A DNA stretch of 64,000 bases from Gemmatimonadaceae bacterium (GCA_025934775.1 JAICWO010000006.1:1-64000), one strand, 5' to 3'; positions 52,901 to 61,762 are shown, numbered from the stretch's first letter. Notes: a model not told the origin generated them from the sequence alone. Numbers and translations are program-made.

Positions 52901-53974
52901 TCAGGTGGGGTCGGGGAAGCCGGCGGTCAGCACCGTGTCGCCTGGCGCGAGGCCGCCGAGTATTTCCGTGAGATCCTGCTGTCGAGCACCCGTGCGTACG
53001 GGGACGCGCTCGGCGCGGCCGCTGCGACGACGCCAGACGTACGCGCCCGCCGGCGCTTGCCGCAGGGCGGGCGTTGGGACGACGAGCCCGCGCCGGGCCG
53101 CGCCGCGCAGGCTCACCGTCGCGGTCATCTGCGGCTTGAGATCCGCCACCGGCCCGCGCAGCGCGACCGTCACCTCGTAGTCCACGACGCCGCCGACGAT
53201 GCTCGCGTCCGGCGCGATGCGCGACACGACGCCGCTGAACTCTCGCCCGGGATACGCATCGACCGTGAAGGTCGCGGAATCGCCGGCGCGCACGCGCGCG
53301 ATGTCGGTTTCGTCGACGAGCGCGACGCATTCGATGCGTGCGGGAGCGACCAGCGTCATGAACGCGGGCGCCGCGAACGACGCGGCGACCGTTTCGCCTT
53401 CGTGCGTCGTGACCGACGCCACCACGCCGTCGATCGGCGAGCGGATCGTGGCGTAGCCGAGGTCGATGCCGGCGAGATCGCGATCGGCGCGCGCGCCCGC
53501 GAGCCGTGCACGGGCCGTCGCGAGCGCGGTGCGCGCGTTCGCGACGTCGGCGAGCGTGGCGCCGTTCGCGCGCGCGAGCGCCGACGTGCGCTCCAGGTCA
53601 GCGGCCGCCTGCGCCTCCGCCGCGGCGAGCTCCGCGACGCGTGCCTCCGCCGACGCGAGCTTTGCCGCGAGCTCGGCGGTATCGAGCCGGGCCAACACTG
53701 TGCCGCGGCGCACGCGCGTGCCCTCGGTGACCGGCAGCGAGGCGACGACGCCCGACGTCTGCGCACCGACCACGATCCGCGCACCGGCCAGGAGCCGGAT
53801 CGAGCCCTGTGCGACCACGCGCGGCGTGAAGTCGCGCTCCGCGACCACGGCGATGCTCCCAGGCGATGCAGGCGCGGGAGCGTTGGCTGCGCGCACGCGG
53901 CGCGCGACCACGAGGCCCGCGACGACGACGAGCGACAGAGCGCCACCGGCGCCGAGTGCATGACGAAGAGACAT
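52901..53974 (-). CDS. Periplasmic adaptor (HlyD/RND membrane-fusion) protein
   Basis: 357 residues: membrane anchor (~10-25), lipoyl half-motifs (IVVGAQTSGVVASLPVTEGTRVRRGTVLARLD and DGVVASVTTHEGETVAA), a helical hairpin between (~115-175, Ala/Arg/Glu-rich), then beta-barrel and membrane-proximal domains (DYEVTVALRGPVADLKPQMTA; GLAPGDTVLTAG). It links the MacB-type pump to a TolC channel and heads the operon. Confidence 0.92.
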   Translation of the reverse strand: MSLRHALGAGGALSLVVVAGLVVARRVRAANAPAPASPGSIAVVAERDFTPRVVAQGSIRLLAGARIVVGAQTSGVVASLPVTEGTRVRRGTVLARLDTAELAAKLASAEARVAELAAAEAQAAADLERTSALARANGATLADVANARTALATARARLAGARADRDLAGIDLGYATIRSPIDGVVASVTTHEGETVAASFAAPAFMTLVAPARIECVALVDETDIARVRAGDSATFTVDAYPGREFSGVVSRIAPDASIVGGVVDYEVTVALRGPVADLKPQMTATVSLRGAARRGLVVPTPALRQAPAGAYVWRRRSGRAERVPVRTGARQQDLTEILGGLAPGDTVLTAGFPDPT

Positions 53975-54120
53975 GACACTCGAACTTCCCGCGAGCTGGC
54001 GGAGTGTTTACCCGGGCCGTCTCGCGGCGCCGACGTGAATGTCGAGAAACGCCCGGCACGAACGTCCTCTGGCCAAGCTGGCGCACCGCGCGCCAGCGTC
54101 ACCTTCACGGAGGAACGCGC

Positions 54121-54501
54121 ATGCCCTCAACCGCCATTGGCAATCACGCCAAGATCAGCGCTCGAACGATCGACCGCGAGCGCATTCGCAAATTCTATCA
54201 CGAGGTGCTCGGCTGCGAGATCACGAAACGCTCCAACGAGATCGACTTCTTTCGATTCGACGGAGAATTCTTCGTCGCCGTGATCTACGACGACACCGCG
54301 CTCCCGGACGACGAGCACACGCGGGCGACGTGGCTCGAGCTCAAGTCGGACGACCCTATCGCGCTCACGAAGCGGATCCGCGACTTCGGCGTCCGCGAGC
54401 TCGAGACCTGGGAACGCGACCGGCTGTACTTTCAGGCGCCTGGCGGACAGGTGTTCCGCGTCGCCGGCTCGCGCGAGGATCTCTCGCGGTTCGAATCGTA
54501 G
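54121..54501 (+). CDS. VOC/glyoxalase-like protein
   Basis: 126 residues: two beta-alpha-beta-beta-beta units typical of the vicinal-oxygen-chelate fold. IDRERIRKFYHEVLGCE opens it and RLYFQAPGGQVFRVAGS closes it. A related gene (57231) shares both motifs, so they are paralogs. Substrate unknown. Single gene facing the ECF42-type operon. Confidence 0.85.
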   Translation: MPSTAIGNHAKISARTIDRERIRKFYHEVLGCEITKRSNEIDFFRFDGEFFVAVIYDDTALPDDEHTRATWLELKSDDPIALTKRIRDFGVRELETWERDRLYFQAPGGQVFRVAGSREDLSRFES

Positions 54502-54545
54502 TCGCGGCCCCGAGCCGCGACTCGCGCGTCGGAGCGGGCGAGCGC

Positions 54546-55763
54546 TCAGCGATCGAGCGCTCGCCGCTTCCGGCGAAGCAGCGCCACCTGCGCCGCGGAC
54601 GATTGACACGCGATCGCTCGGTCGAGATACGATCGCGCCGCGTCCAGCTGCTCGAGCGATGCGTACAGCTCGGCGTAGGCGGCGAGCGCGTACGGATAGC
54701 GCGCGACCACGTCCCGCTCCGGGATCGCGTCGAGCTCGTCGAGCCCGCGTTGCGCGCCCGCGTGCATCGCCACGGCGAGCGCGCGGTTGACGTCGATGAC
54801 GAGCGACGGCGCGAGCTCGCGCAGCACGTCGTAGTGGGAGGCGATCTGCTCCCAGTCCGTGCCGGCGTAGCTCGGCGCAACCGCATGACACGCCGCGATC
54901 GCGGATTCCACGTGAAACCGGGTGAGCGACGTGGCGGCCGCGGCATGCTCGAGACAGCGGATGCCTTCGTCGATCAGCGCCGGGTCCCACCGGGATCTGT
55001 CTTGCTCGGAGAGCAGCAGCAGACTTCCGTCGTCGGCGACGCGCGCCGCGGCACGGGCCGCGTGAAAGCAGAGCAGTGCGCGCAGCGCGAACGCCTCGGG
55101 GGTCGCGGTGTCCCGGCGTTCGGTGAAGAGCCGCGTGAACCGGAGCGAGTCGCGGCACAATCCGGGATCGATCGATTCGTCGCCGACGCTGGGCGTGTAG
55201 CCTTCAGAGAATACGAGATAGAGCACGTCGAGCGCGATCGCGACGCGGCCCGGGAGCAGGTTCTCCGTCGGCACGTCGAAGCGTACGCCCAGGTCGCGCA
55301 GCCGCTGCTTCGACCGGACGATGCGCTGCGCGATCGTGCGCTCGTCGCCGACGAACGCGGTCGCGATCTGACGCGCCGAGAGGCCGAACGCGACGTTGAG
55401 CACGAGCGCGATCTGCGAGGCGCGCGACAGCGCGGGATCGCAACACAGGAACATGAGCCGGACTTCATCGTCGTCGTCCGGCGTCGGCGGCTCGTCGTGC
55501 GTGAGGTCGCTCGCGGCGTCGAGCGATTCCGCGCGACGCTCGCGCCGGAGCCCGTCGACGATGACATTGTGCGCGACGCGCACGAGCCACGCCTCGGGAT
55601 CATCCGGAACCCCCGACGCGGGCCACCGCTCGAGCGCGCGCGCGTACGCCTCCTGGAGCGCGTTGTCCGCGGCCGGCATGTGCAGCACGCCGAACCGGCG
55701 CGTGAGCGCGGCAATGATGCGCGCGTGGCTCGAGCGGGCGTGCCGCTCGAGCGTCGCGATCAC
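54546..55763 (-). CDS. ECF42-type sigma factor with C-terminal TPR-like extension
   Basis: 405 residues from GTG 55763. Region 2 AALTRRFGVLHMPAADNALQEAYARALERW, region 4 ALVLNVAFGLSARQIATAFVGDERTIAQRIVRSKQRLRDLG, then a ~230-residue helical extension (AEGYTPS-type FSEGYTPSVGDE; LCFHAARAAARVAD; HYDVLRELAPSLVIDVNRALAVA). This is the layout of ECF42 factors, which occur beside DGPF/YCII genes, as here: the YCII gene lies directly upstream with its stop two bases before this start. Confidence 0.92.
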   Translation of the reverse strand: MIATLERHARSSHARIIAALTRRFGVLHMPAADNALQEAYARALERWPASGVPDDPEAWLVRVAHNVIVDGLRRERRAESLDAASDLTHDEPPTPDDDDEVRLMFLCCDPALSRASQIALVLNVAFGLSARQIATAFVGDERTIAQRIVRSKQRLRDLGVRFDVPTENLLPGRVAIALDVLYLVFSEGYTPSVGDESIDPGLCRDSLRFTRLFTERRDTATPEAFALRALLCFHAARAAARVADDGSLLLLSEQDRSRWDPALIDEGIRCLEHAAAATSLTRFHVESAIAACHAVAPSYAGTDWEQIASHYDVLRELAPSLVIDVNRALAVAMHAGAQRGLDELDAIPERDVVARYPYALAAYAELYASLEQLDAARSYLDRAIACQSSAAQVALLRRKRRALDR

Positions 55764-55764
55764 T

Positions 55765-56127
55765 TCATCGGCGGACGTCAGGGCGCGCCTCGATCGCCCG
55801 CACTTCGACGTACCCATGCTGCAGATCCAGACCGGGGCACGAGCGCGCGACCTCCGTCGCGTCGTCCAGCGAGTCGGCCTGGATGATGAAGATCCCGCCG
55901 ACCGCGTCCTTCGATTCGATGAACGGCCCATCGATCACTTCACCGCCGCGAAACGTGAGCCGCCGCCCGGCCTGATCGTACAGCTTGCGCGAATCGACAA
56001 AGCGGTTGCTCTCGCGGAGCTCGCGCATCCACGCCGTGTACCGCTCCAGCATCCGCGGCGCGAACTCCGGATTGCCGTTGCGCTTGTCCATGTCCGCGCC
56101 GCCCACGATCAGCAAATACTCAGGCAT
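55765..56127 (-). CDS. YCII/DGPF-domain protein
   Basis: 120 residues from ATG 56127: MPEYLLIVGGADMDKRNG, the family motif GGEVIDGPFIESKDAVGG and IIQADSLDDATEVARSCPG, then HGYVEVRAIE. These proteins are the usual partners of ECF42 sigma factors. Enzyme activity is unclear. It lies between a double SRPBCC gene (8-base overlap) and the sigma gene. Confidence 0.93.
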   Translation of the reverse strand: MPEYLLIVGGADMDKRNGNPEFAPRMLERYTAWMRELRESNRFVDSRKLYDQAGRRLTFRGGEVIDGPFIESKDAVGGIFIIQADSLDDATEVARSCPGLDLQHGYVEVRAIEARPDVRR

Positions 56128-57100
56128 TGGATCCGCGCTCCGCGTCCAGGTAGGTGGCAAGATAGCCGAGGAAACCCACCCATCCTTCGGCGTGATGATC
56201 GGCCGCGACCCGCAGTCCCGCGAACCCATCCTGGCGAACGGTGATCCGGCTCCCGGTGCTGATCGGGTCGATGCGATACGTCACCGTGGTGTCGCGGCGG
56301 CCCAGCTCCGGATAGTCGAAATCATAGTGGCGCGTCAAGACGACGCGATGCGGCGCTTCGACCGCGAGGTACGTTCCGCCCGCGGGGAACTTGCCGCCGT
56401 CCGGCGTGACGACGACGAGCGACCACGCGCCGCCCACGTCGAGCTCCGACTGCCAGTTCGCGATGCGATACGTCTCCGGGGCGCCCCACCACTGCTCCGT
56501 CTCACGCGACGTGAGGGCGCGGAAGACGCGCTCCGGCGCCGCGGCGAGGTCCGTCGTCGCGAGAATCGTGTCGCCGTCCGTCACCGCGCGCACGTGGGCG
56601 TCGTGCGATGCCGGCGCCGAGTCGCTCGCCGGCGCGTGCTGCTCTTCGATGAATCGCGCGAACCGGCCGAGCAGGTCGGTCCAGACCGCGTCGTGCATGT
56701 CGCGCATGCGCGCCGCGCGATCGCCGTAGCTCTCGAACCCGCGATGCACGAGCGTCACGTTCGTCGCGCGCGGCGCCGGGCTCTCGAACCGGATCTCGAG
56801 CGTGGTCGAGTTGCCGTCCGGCTTCCAATCGGCGGCGAGCCGCTCGCCCGGCTCCCACGCGAGGACGCGGGCCCACTCGCACTCGCTGCCGTCACTGCCG
56901 CGCTCGAACCATCGGCCGCCGACGCGGCCTTCGATGACGATCTGGGCGATCGGCGACTTGGTCGGATTCGCCGACACGGCCGGATTCCACCACTCGCGCA
57001 TCGCGGCGGTGAACGTGCGGAATGCGCGGGCGGGCTCCGCTGGAACGCGAACGGACTGCCGAACCGTCGCCCCGGTTGTCTCGGAGGTGGACTGCACCAT
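56120..57100 (-). CDS. Tandem SRPBCC (AHSA1-type) protein
   Basis: 326 residues with two Bet v1-like domains: one at ~10-150 (VRVPAEPARAFRTFTAAMREWWNP; GGRWFERGSDGSECEWARVLAW) and one at ~175-320 (TDLAAAPERVFRALTSRETEQWWG; AVEAPHRVVLTRHYDF; VRQDGFAGLRVAADHHAEGW). Duplicated AHSA1 domains are less common than single ones. It heads the SRPBCC-YCII-ECF42 operon. A GCGATCG-GG-CGATCGC palindrome lies 30 bases upstream. Confidence 0.88.
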   Translation of the reverse strand: MVQSTSETTGATVRQSVRVPAEPARAFRTFTAAMREWWNPAVSANPTKSPIAQIVIEGRVGGRWFERGSDGSECEWARVLAWEPGERLAADWKPDGNSTTLEIRFESPAPRATNVTLVHRGFESYGDRAARMRDMHDAVWTDLLGRFARFIEEQHAPASDSAPASHDAHVRAVTDGDTILATTDLAAAPERVFRALTSRETEQWWGAPETYRIANWQSELDVGGAWSLVVVTPDGGKFPAGGTYLAVEAPHRVVLTRHYDFDYPELGRRDTTVTYRIDPISTGSRITVRQDGFAGLRVAADHHAEGWVGFLGYLATYLDAERGSNA

Positions 57101-57129
57101 TGCTCAACTCCTGTGTAGGTCGATAACGC

Positions 57130-57145
57130 GCGATCGGGCGATCGC
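57130..57145. promoter_or_regulatory. Palindrome upstream of the SRPBCC-YCII-ECF42 operon
   Basis: GCGATCG-GG-CGATCGC, 7-bp arms, 30 bases before the operon start (57100). Possible regulatory site; in GC-rich DNA this can also arise by chance. Confidence 0.35.
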
Positions 57146-57230
57146 TTTGATCCGAGGACGCTGCAGCCGGTCTGAACTCGACATCGGCTCGTGCGGGATC
57201 GTGCTCATGCGGATCGTGGACGAACCGCGG

Positions 57231-57659
57231 TCACTCCGCTCCTTCGTATTTCGACATGTCCTCGTGTGATCCGATGAGTCGAAACACCTGCCCGCCGGGG
57301 GCCTGGAAGTAGAGGTGCGGATCCGGGACGTCGAGCACGCGGACGCCCGAGGCGATGATCTTTCGCCGCATGTCGTCGACGTCGTCCGCTTTCAGCTCGA
57401 GAAACATCGCTTTCAAGAAGTCGTCGTCGCTCAACACATCGGCCGCGGCATACGAGACGCCCCGGTCGACGTCCACGCCGCTGCCGCCCGCGTATAAAAA
57501 CGCGACGTAGTAGTCATCACCCAGCTGAAAGTCGTCCTTATCATCGAACGTCCGCACGAGCCGGCAGCCGAGGACGTCGCGATAGAATCCGCGAATGCGC
57601 TCGCGCTCGGCGCGCGATACGCGAACGGCGGCATGATTGCCAATCATCACTTTTGTCAT
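57231..57659 (-). CDS. VOC/glyoxalase-like protein
   Basis: 142 residues from ATG 57659: RERIRGFYRDVLGCRLV near the start and LYFQAPGGQVFRLIGSHED near the end, matching the protein at 54121 but with a short insertion (GGSGVDVDRGVSYAAADVL). VOC fold; substrate unknown. Its start overlaps the stop of the SRPBCC gene upstream (57656), so the two form an operon. Confidence 0.85.
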   Translation of the reverse strand: MTKVMIGNHAAVRVSRAERERIRGFYRDVLGCRLVRTFDDKDDFQLGDDYYVAFLYAGGSGVDVDRGVSYAAADVLSDDDFLKAMFLELKADDVDDMRRKIIASGVRVLDVPDPHLYFQAPGGQVFRLIGSHEDMSKYEGAE

Positions 57660-58105
57660 GGGTTTTTCTCGGTGAACAGGACCGAACCCGTCTCCAACAG
57701 CGTCTTCAGGTTGGAGATCACTCGCGGCCATCCCTCGGAGACCGCCGCGATCAGCTTCGACGGTTCGCGCGCCATCGTGTGGGTGATCGAGAGCTTGACG
57801 GTTGCATCGACCGGCAGGAGGTCGAGGGTGCACAGCGATTCACCTTCCGCGCGCAGCTCGGGACGCTTCTGATGGCGCCAGCGAACGATCATCCGCCGCG
57901 GCGGCTCGGCCGCGAACACCTCGCCGGTATCGACGACCGTTCCGTCGCGGTCGAATCGCGTCCAGGCGGCGCCGGGCGTCCACTGGCTCTGGCAATGCAT
58001 GCCGAACCAATATTGCTTCATGACGTCCGCGTCGGTCAGCGCGGACCACACGGCGTCCGGCGTGGCGCGGATGTACGACTCGTACACGAATCTTGATTCC
58101 GACAT
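57656..58105 (-). CDS. SRPBCC (AHSA1-type) protein
   Basis: 149 residues: SRFVYESYIRATPDAVWSALTDADVMKQYWFG, PGAAWTRFDRDGTVVDTGEVF, and the terminal VSEGWPRVISNLKTLLETG. Typical single-domain AHSA1 protein. Divergent from the sigma gene at 58232, with 126 bases between the start codons. Confidence 0.92.
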   Translation of the reverse strand: MSESRFVYESYIRATPDAVWSALTDADVMKQYWFGMHCQSQWTPGAAWTRFDRDGTVVDTGEVFAAEPPRRMIVRWRHQKRPELRAEGESLCTLDLLPVDATVKLSITHTMAREPSKLIAAVSEGWPRVISNLKTLLETGSVLFTEKNP

Positions 58106-58231
58106 TGGTCTTCTCGAAATGAACGTCGATAGATGCAGTGACGTGCGGGGCCGGCAGCCCGGATCGCGCCGCCTCGCGCTTCCATGGTGTACGACACCGG
58201 CCGGTGTCGAGACTGGGCGGCCGGCGGCGTG

Positions 58232-59248
58232 ATGACGGATCTCTTGGCCCGCGCGCGCGCGGGCGACGGCGACGCCTTTGGCCAGCTCGCGGAGCCCCAT
58301 CGGCGCGAGCTGCAGTTGCACTGCTATCGTCTCCTCGGCTCGGTCCAGGATGCCGAGGACGTGCTGCAGGACGCGCTGCTTGCCGCGTGGCGAGGACTGA
58401 GCGGATTCGAGGAGCGCTCTACGCTCCGCGCCTGGTTGTATCGCGTCGCCACCAACCACTGCCTGAATGCGCTCCGCACGGCGCGCCGCCGTCCCGCCGC
58501 GGCGTGGCCGCTGCCCACTGTGGAGCCGCCGGAGCCGAGCCGGATGGGCGAGGTCACGTGGCTCGAGCCCTATCCCGATGCGCTCATCGACGACATCGCG
58601 GCCGCACCGCCAAGCCCCGACGTGCGGTACGAGCTCACCGAGGCGGTGTCGCTCGCGTTCGTCACGGCGCTCCAGCTCCTCCCGCCGCGGCAACGCGCGG
58701 TGCTGATTCTGCGCGACGTGCTCGGCTATCATGCCTCGGAAGTCGCCGAAATGCTCGGCACGACGGTGGAATCGGTCACGAGCGCGCTGAAGCGCGCGCG
58801 CGCCTCCATCAGCCGGCACCAGCAGCGCCGCGAGCCCGCGCCATTGGCGGGCTCGCCGGCGGAGCAGGAGTTGGTCTCGCAATTGGTACACGCATATCAA
58901 AACGGTGATGTCGAAACGCTCACGGCGCTCCTCACCGACGACGTCGTCGTCGCGATGCCGCCGGTGCCGTTCGAGTACTGTGGCCGCGATCTGGCCGCCC
59001 AGTTCTACGCGACGATCACGTTCCGTCAGGGCCGCCGGTACGATCTCGTTCCGACGCGCGCCAACGGCCAGTTCGCGTACGGCGTGTACCTGCGCGATCC
59101 AGCCGGTGGCGCCCGCCGCGCCGAGGGACTCCGCGTGCTGACGCTGGCGGGAAACCGCATCGGCGGCATGACACGGTTCGACTCGAGCCTGCTGCCGCGA
59201 TTCGGGCTGCCGCTGTCGCTGCCCGGTGGCGGGTCGGCGTCGGAATAG
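58232..59248 (+). CDS. ECF sigma factor with SnoaL-like C-terminal domain (SigG-type)
   Basis: 338 residues from ATG 58232 (an in-frame ATG at 58184 is less typical). Region 2: FGQLAEPHRRELQLHCYRLLGSVQDAEDVLQDALLAAW; region 4: LPPRQRAVLILRDVLGYHASEVAEMLGTTVESVTSALKRAR; then a SnoaL/NTF2-like domain from ~215 (LVHAYQNGDVETLTALLTDDVV; YDLVPTRANGQFAYGVYL). Fused SnoaL domains replace the anti-sigma factor in this subgroup by controlling the sigma intramolecularly (family knowledge). Confidence 0.92.
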   Translation: MTDLLARARAGDGDAFGQLAEPHRRELQLHCYRLLGSVQDAEDVLQDALLAAWRGLSGFEERSTLRAWLYRVATNHCLNALRTARRRPAAAWPLPTVEPPEPSRMGEVTWLEPYPDALIDDIAAAPPSPDVRYELTEAVSLAFVTALQLLPPRQRAVLILRDVLGYHASEVAEMLGTTVESVTSALKRARASISRHQQRREPAPLAGSPAEQELVSQLVHAYQNGDVETLTALLTDDVVVAMPPVPFEYCGRDLAAQFYATITFRQGRRYDLVPTRANGQFAYGVYLRDPAGGARRAEGLRVLTLAGNRIGGMTRFDSSLLPRFGLPLSLPGGGSASE

Positions 59249-59281
59249 AGCCCAGCGGGCGTCGCTTTGCATCGTGGCGCG

Positions 59282-59571
59282 TCATTCCGAGAAGAGGAAA
59301 AACTGATCCCGCTCGTCTTTGATTTTCCCTTCGTCGTCCAGCACGTATAAGAAGGCCCTCGCCATCGTCACCATGCTCCCGCCGGCACCGAGCGCGATTC
59401 GCATCGTGACGGACACCAGCGCGTTTCGTGCATCGCCAATCGCCGACGACAGTTGAACGCTTCCGACGCGTGCACGTCCGTCGCCAGCATTGCTCTGATC
59501 CTCTCCCAGTCGTGATGACTCCACGCCTCGATGTGCGCGAGCGCGACCTGGACCGCCGGCGAATGTTCCAT
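59282..59571 (-). pseudogene. NTF2/SnoaL-like protein, frameshifted and internally deleted
   Basis: From ATG 59571 the frame gives AVQVALAHIEAWSHHDWERIRAMLATDVH, the standard start of nuclear-transport-factor-2-like proteins. The matching end, VQLSSAIGDARNALVSVTMRI and ARAFLYVLDDEGKIKDERDQF, is found in another frame reaching the stop at 59282. The middle of the domain (about 40 residues) is missing. It is therefore a decayed gene. Confidence 0.75.
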
Positions 59572-59649
59572 TGCGTTTCTATTGAGTCGAGGTGGCGATG
59601 GACGCACGGTGCGCGATGCCTTGAAATTCTCGAGAACGCCTGCGCTCGA

Positions 59650-59994
59650 TCAGCCGACCGGCATCATTCGCGTCGGCCGGATCTCGATCGCCGCGACCCG
59701 ATCCAGCGGCGCGCGCTTGGCCCACGCGATCGCCGCGTCGAGGTCCGGGACCTCGATGACGCAGAGGCCGCCGAGCTGCGCATCGCCGTTCGAGTACGGG
59801 CCGGCGTCCACCTGCGCCGCGCCGCTGCGATCGCGCACGACCCGCCCGGTCTCGGCCGGCTCGATGCCGAGCAGGGCGCGCAGCACGCCGGCTTCCTGCA
59901 TGGCACCCACGAACTGTCCGAACGCCTGCGTGTTGGCCTCGTCGCGGGCCGCGAACTGGCTCGGGGTCTGATGGAGCATCAGCGAGTATTGCAT
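59650..59994 (-). CDS. YCII-domain protein
   Basis: 114 residues from ATG 59994: MQYSLMLHQTPSQFAARDE, FVGAMQEAGVLRALLGIEP, then GGLCVIEVPDLDAAIAWAKRAP and IEIRPTRMM. A compact YCII-like fold related to the partners of ECF42 factors; no sigma gene is directly adjacent on the same strand. Confidence 0.85.
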   Translation of the reverse strand: MQYSLMLHQTPSQFAARDEANTQAFGQFVGAMQEAGVLRALLGIEPAETGRVVRDRSGAAQVDAGPYSNGDAQLGGLCVIEVPDLDAAIAWAKRAPLDRVAAIEIRPTRMMPVG

Positions 59995-60091
59995 TGGATC
60001 GATCCTCGTTGGTTGAGCGAGCGTGAATGGGTGTGCTGAAATTCGACTGCCTTCACCCATTGAGACACCGCCGCGGTCCGAAACTGGGCGG

Positions 60092-61273
60092 TCACGACGC
60101 GCGCAGCCTTCGAAAAAATTCCCGCAGCTCCACGGCGAGCAGGTCCGGCTCCTCGTGCGCCGGGAAATGGCCGCCGCGCGGCATCTCCGTCCAGCGGACG
60201 ATTCGATACGCGCGCTCCCCCCACTCCCTGGGCGGGTGCGCGATGTCGCGCGGGAAGATCGCGACGCCGCACGGCACCTCCACGCGCTCGCCCGGCGCGA
60301 GGCGGCGAGGGTGCAGGCGGCCTTCATAGTACAGGCGCATCGACGGCCCGATGCTGCCGTACGCCCAGTACAGTGTGATCGTGGTCAAGAGCTCGTCGAA
60401 CGTGAACTTGCGCGTGACGTCGCCGCCGCAATCCGACCACGTTCGATACTTCTCCGCAATCCACGCCGCGAGTCCGACCGGCGAGTCGTGCAGCGCGTAC
60501 GCCAGCGTTTGCGGCTTGGTCCGCTGGAGATGCGCGTAGCCTCCCTCCAGCTCGCTCCACTCCGCAACTCGCTGCAGGAATGCACGCTCGGCGGCGGTGA
60601 GCGGCGGAGCGCTGCCGCCCATGTCGCGCACGATCGCGGAACCCGTGACCGAGGCGAGGTGCACGCCTGTCACGTTCGCCGGCGCATCGAGTCCGATGAG
60701 CGACACGACGCTCGCGCCGATGTCGCTGCCATGTGCTCCATACTTCGCGTAGCCGAGCACGCGCGACATCAGCGCATCGTACAACTCGGCGATCCGCCCG
60801 ACGTGCGTGCCAGGCGCCAGCGGCGCCGGCGAGAGGCCGAACCCCGGCAGCGACGGAATCACGACGTCGAATGCGTCGCCGGGGTCGCCACCGTGCGCGC
60901 CGGGGTCCGTCAATAACGGAATGATCTTCTCGTATTCCAGGAAAGAGCTGGGCCAGCCGTTCGCCAGGAGCAGCGGCATCGGCGCGGGACCGCGTCCACG
61001 CACATGGACGAAGTGGAGTCGTTGCCCCGCGATCGCCGTGTGAAAATGCGGCAGCGCGTTGATGCGCTGCTCCTGGGCGCGCCAGTCGAACTGCTCCGAC
61101 CAGTACGCCGCCAGCGCACGCATAAATGCGCGATCGGTGCCGTCGGCCCATGGCTCGGCCGCAACGGACTCTGGCCAGCGCGTGCGAGCGAGGCGCGTGG
61201 TCAGATCGCGCAGCGTGCCGGCCGAAACTCGCACTGCGAGTCGCGATGCCGTCGTCCGTGCCTGCCGCGTCAC
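60092..61273 (-). CDS. Epoxide hydrolase-like protein (EHN plus alpha/beta hydrolase)
   Basis: 393 residues. The N-terminal EHN domain shows LRDLTTRLARTRWPES and YWSEQFDWRAQEQRINALPHF. The hydrolase core has nucleophile D184 in YGAHGSDIGASV, a lid, and a catalytic His in RGGHFPAHEEPDLL. The oxyanion motif normally HGWPGS is NGWPSS (N105), an unusual change that could reduce or alter activity. Overlaps the next gene upstream (61270-61273). Confidence 0.88.
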   Translation of the reverse strand: MTRQARTTASRLAVRVSAGTLRDLTTRLARTRWPESVAAEPWADGTDRAFMRALAAYWSEQFDWRAQEQRINALPHFHTAIAGQRLHFVHVRGRGPAPMPLLLANGWPSSFLEYEKIIPLLTDPGAHGGDPGDAFDVVIPSLPGFGLSPAPLAPGTHVGRIAELYDALMSRVLGYAKYGAHGSDIGASVVSLIGLDAPANVTGVHLASVTGSAIVRDMGGSAPPLTAAERAFLQRVAEWSELEGGYAHLQRTKPQTLAYALHDSPVGLAAWIAEKYRTWSDCGGDVTRKFTFDELLTTITLYWAYGSIGPSMRLYYEGRLHPRRLAPGERVEVPCGVAIFPRDIAHPPREWGERAYRIVRWTEMPRGGHFPAHEEPDLLAVELREFFRRLRAS

Positions 61274-61623
61274 GCCTTTGGCGTCGCCGGCGATGCGTGG
61301 TCGATCGACCAGAGCGGTTCGTAGTTCGCGATCTTGTCGAAGCGGACGCCCGCCGCCTCGAGAATCGGCCGCTGCGCGAGCATCGCGGCCAGCGTCTCCA
61401 TCTGCTTGGCGGCGGCGAGGTCAGACCAGATGCTGACGTTGACGACGGTGTTCGTCACGGGGTCGACGGCAGCCCAGTAGTAAAGCAGACCGCGAAGCTG
61501 TTCGAGGGCGGGAACGAGCGGCGTGGCCGATGCGTCGATGAGTTTCCGAACCGCCTCGTATTGCTCGGGAGCGAAGTGCCCCTTGGAGATTCGTACGACG
61601 GGTGCCCCGTTTACCGGTGTCAT
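61270..61623 (-). CDS. ABM-type (dimeric alpha/beta barrel) protein
   Basis: 117 residues: VRISKGHFAPEQYEAVRKLIDA, LRGLLYYWAAVDPVTNTVVNVSIWSDLAAAKQMETL, and FDKIANYEPLW. The pattern suits the antibiotic-biosynthesis-monooxygenase-like fold, small enzymes or regulators of unknown substrate. Coupled to the epoxide hydrolase-like gene by a 4-base overlap. Confidence 0.75.
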   Translation of the reverse strand: MTPVNGAPVVRISKGHFAPEQYEAVRKLIDASATPLVPALEQLRGLLYYWAAVDPVTNTVVNVSIWSDLAAAKQMETLAAMLAQRPILEAAGVRFDKIANYEPLWSIDHASPATPKA

Positions 61624-61762
61624 GTGCGTTCAGTGAAAAAGTGTACGTGGGCGATTCGCGCGGCTCTCGCTTCGCGAACCGTAGGAATTCCCGCAAACTC
61701 GCGCCTCGTTTACACGGGCGTCCACAGCATACATCAGACGCTGCGCCGCGAGTGCCTCGCGC

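Noticed and set aside
52874-54283. 469-residue rightward open frame
   Set aside because: Lies antisense to the adaptor gene, whose domains are clear.
54039-55886. 615-residue rightward open frame
   Set aside because: Antisense to the ECF42 sigma factor and overlapping the VOC gene in another frame; Arg-rich shadow.
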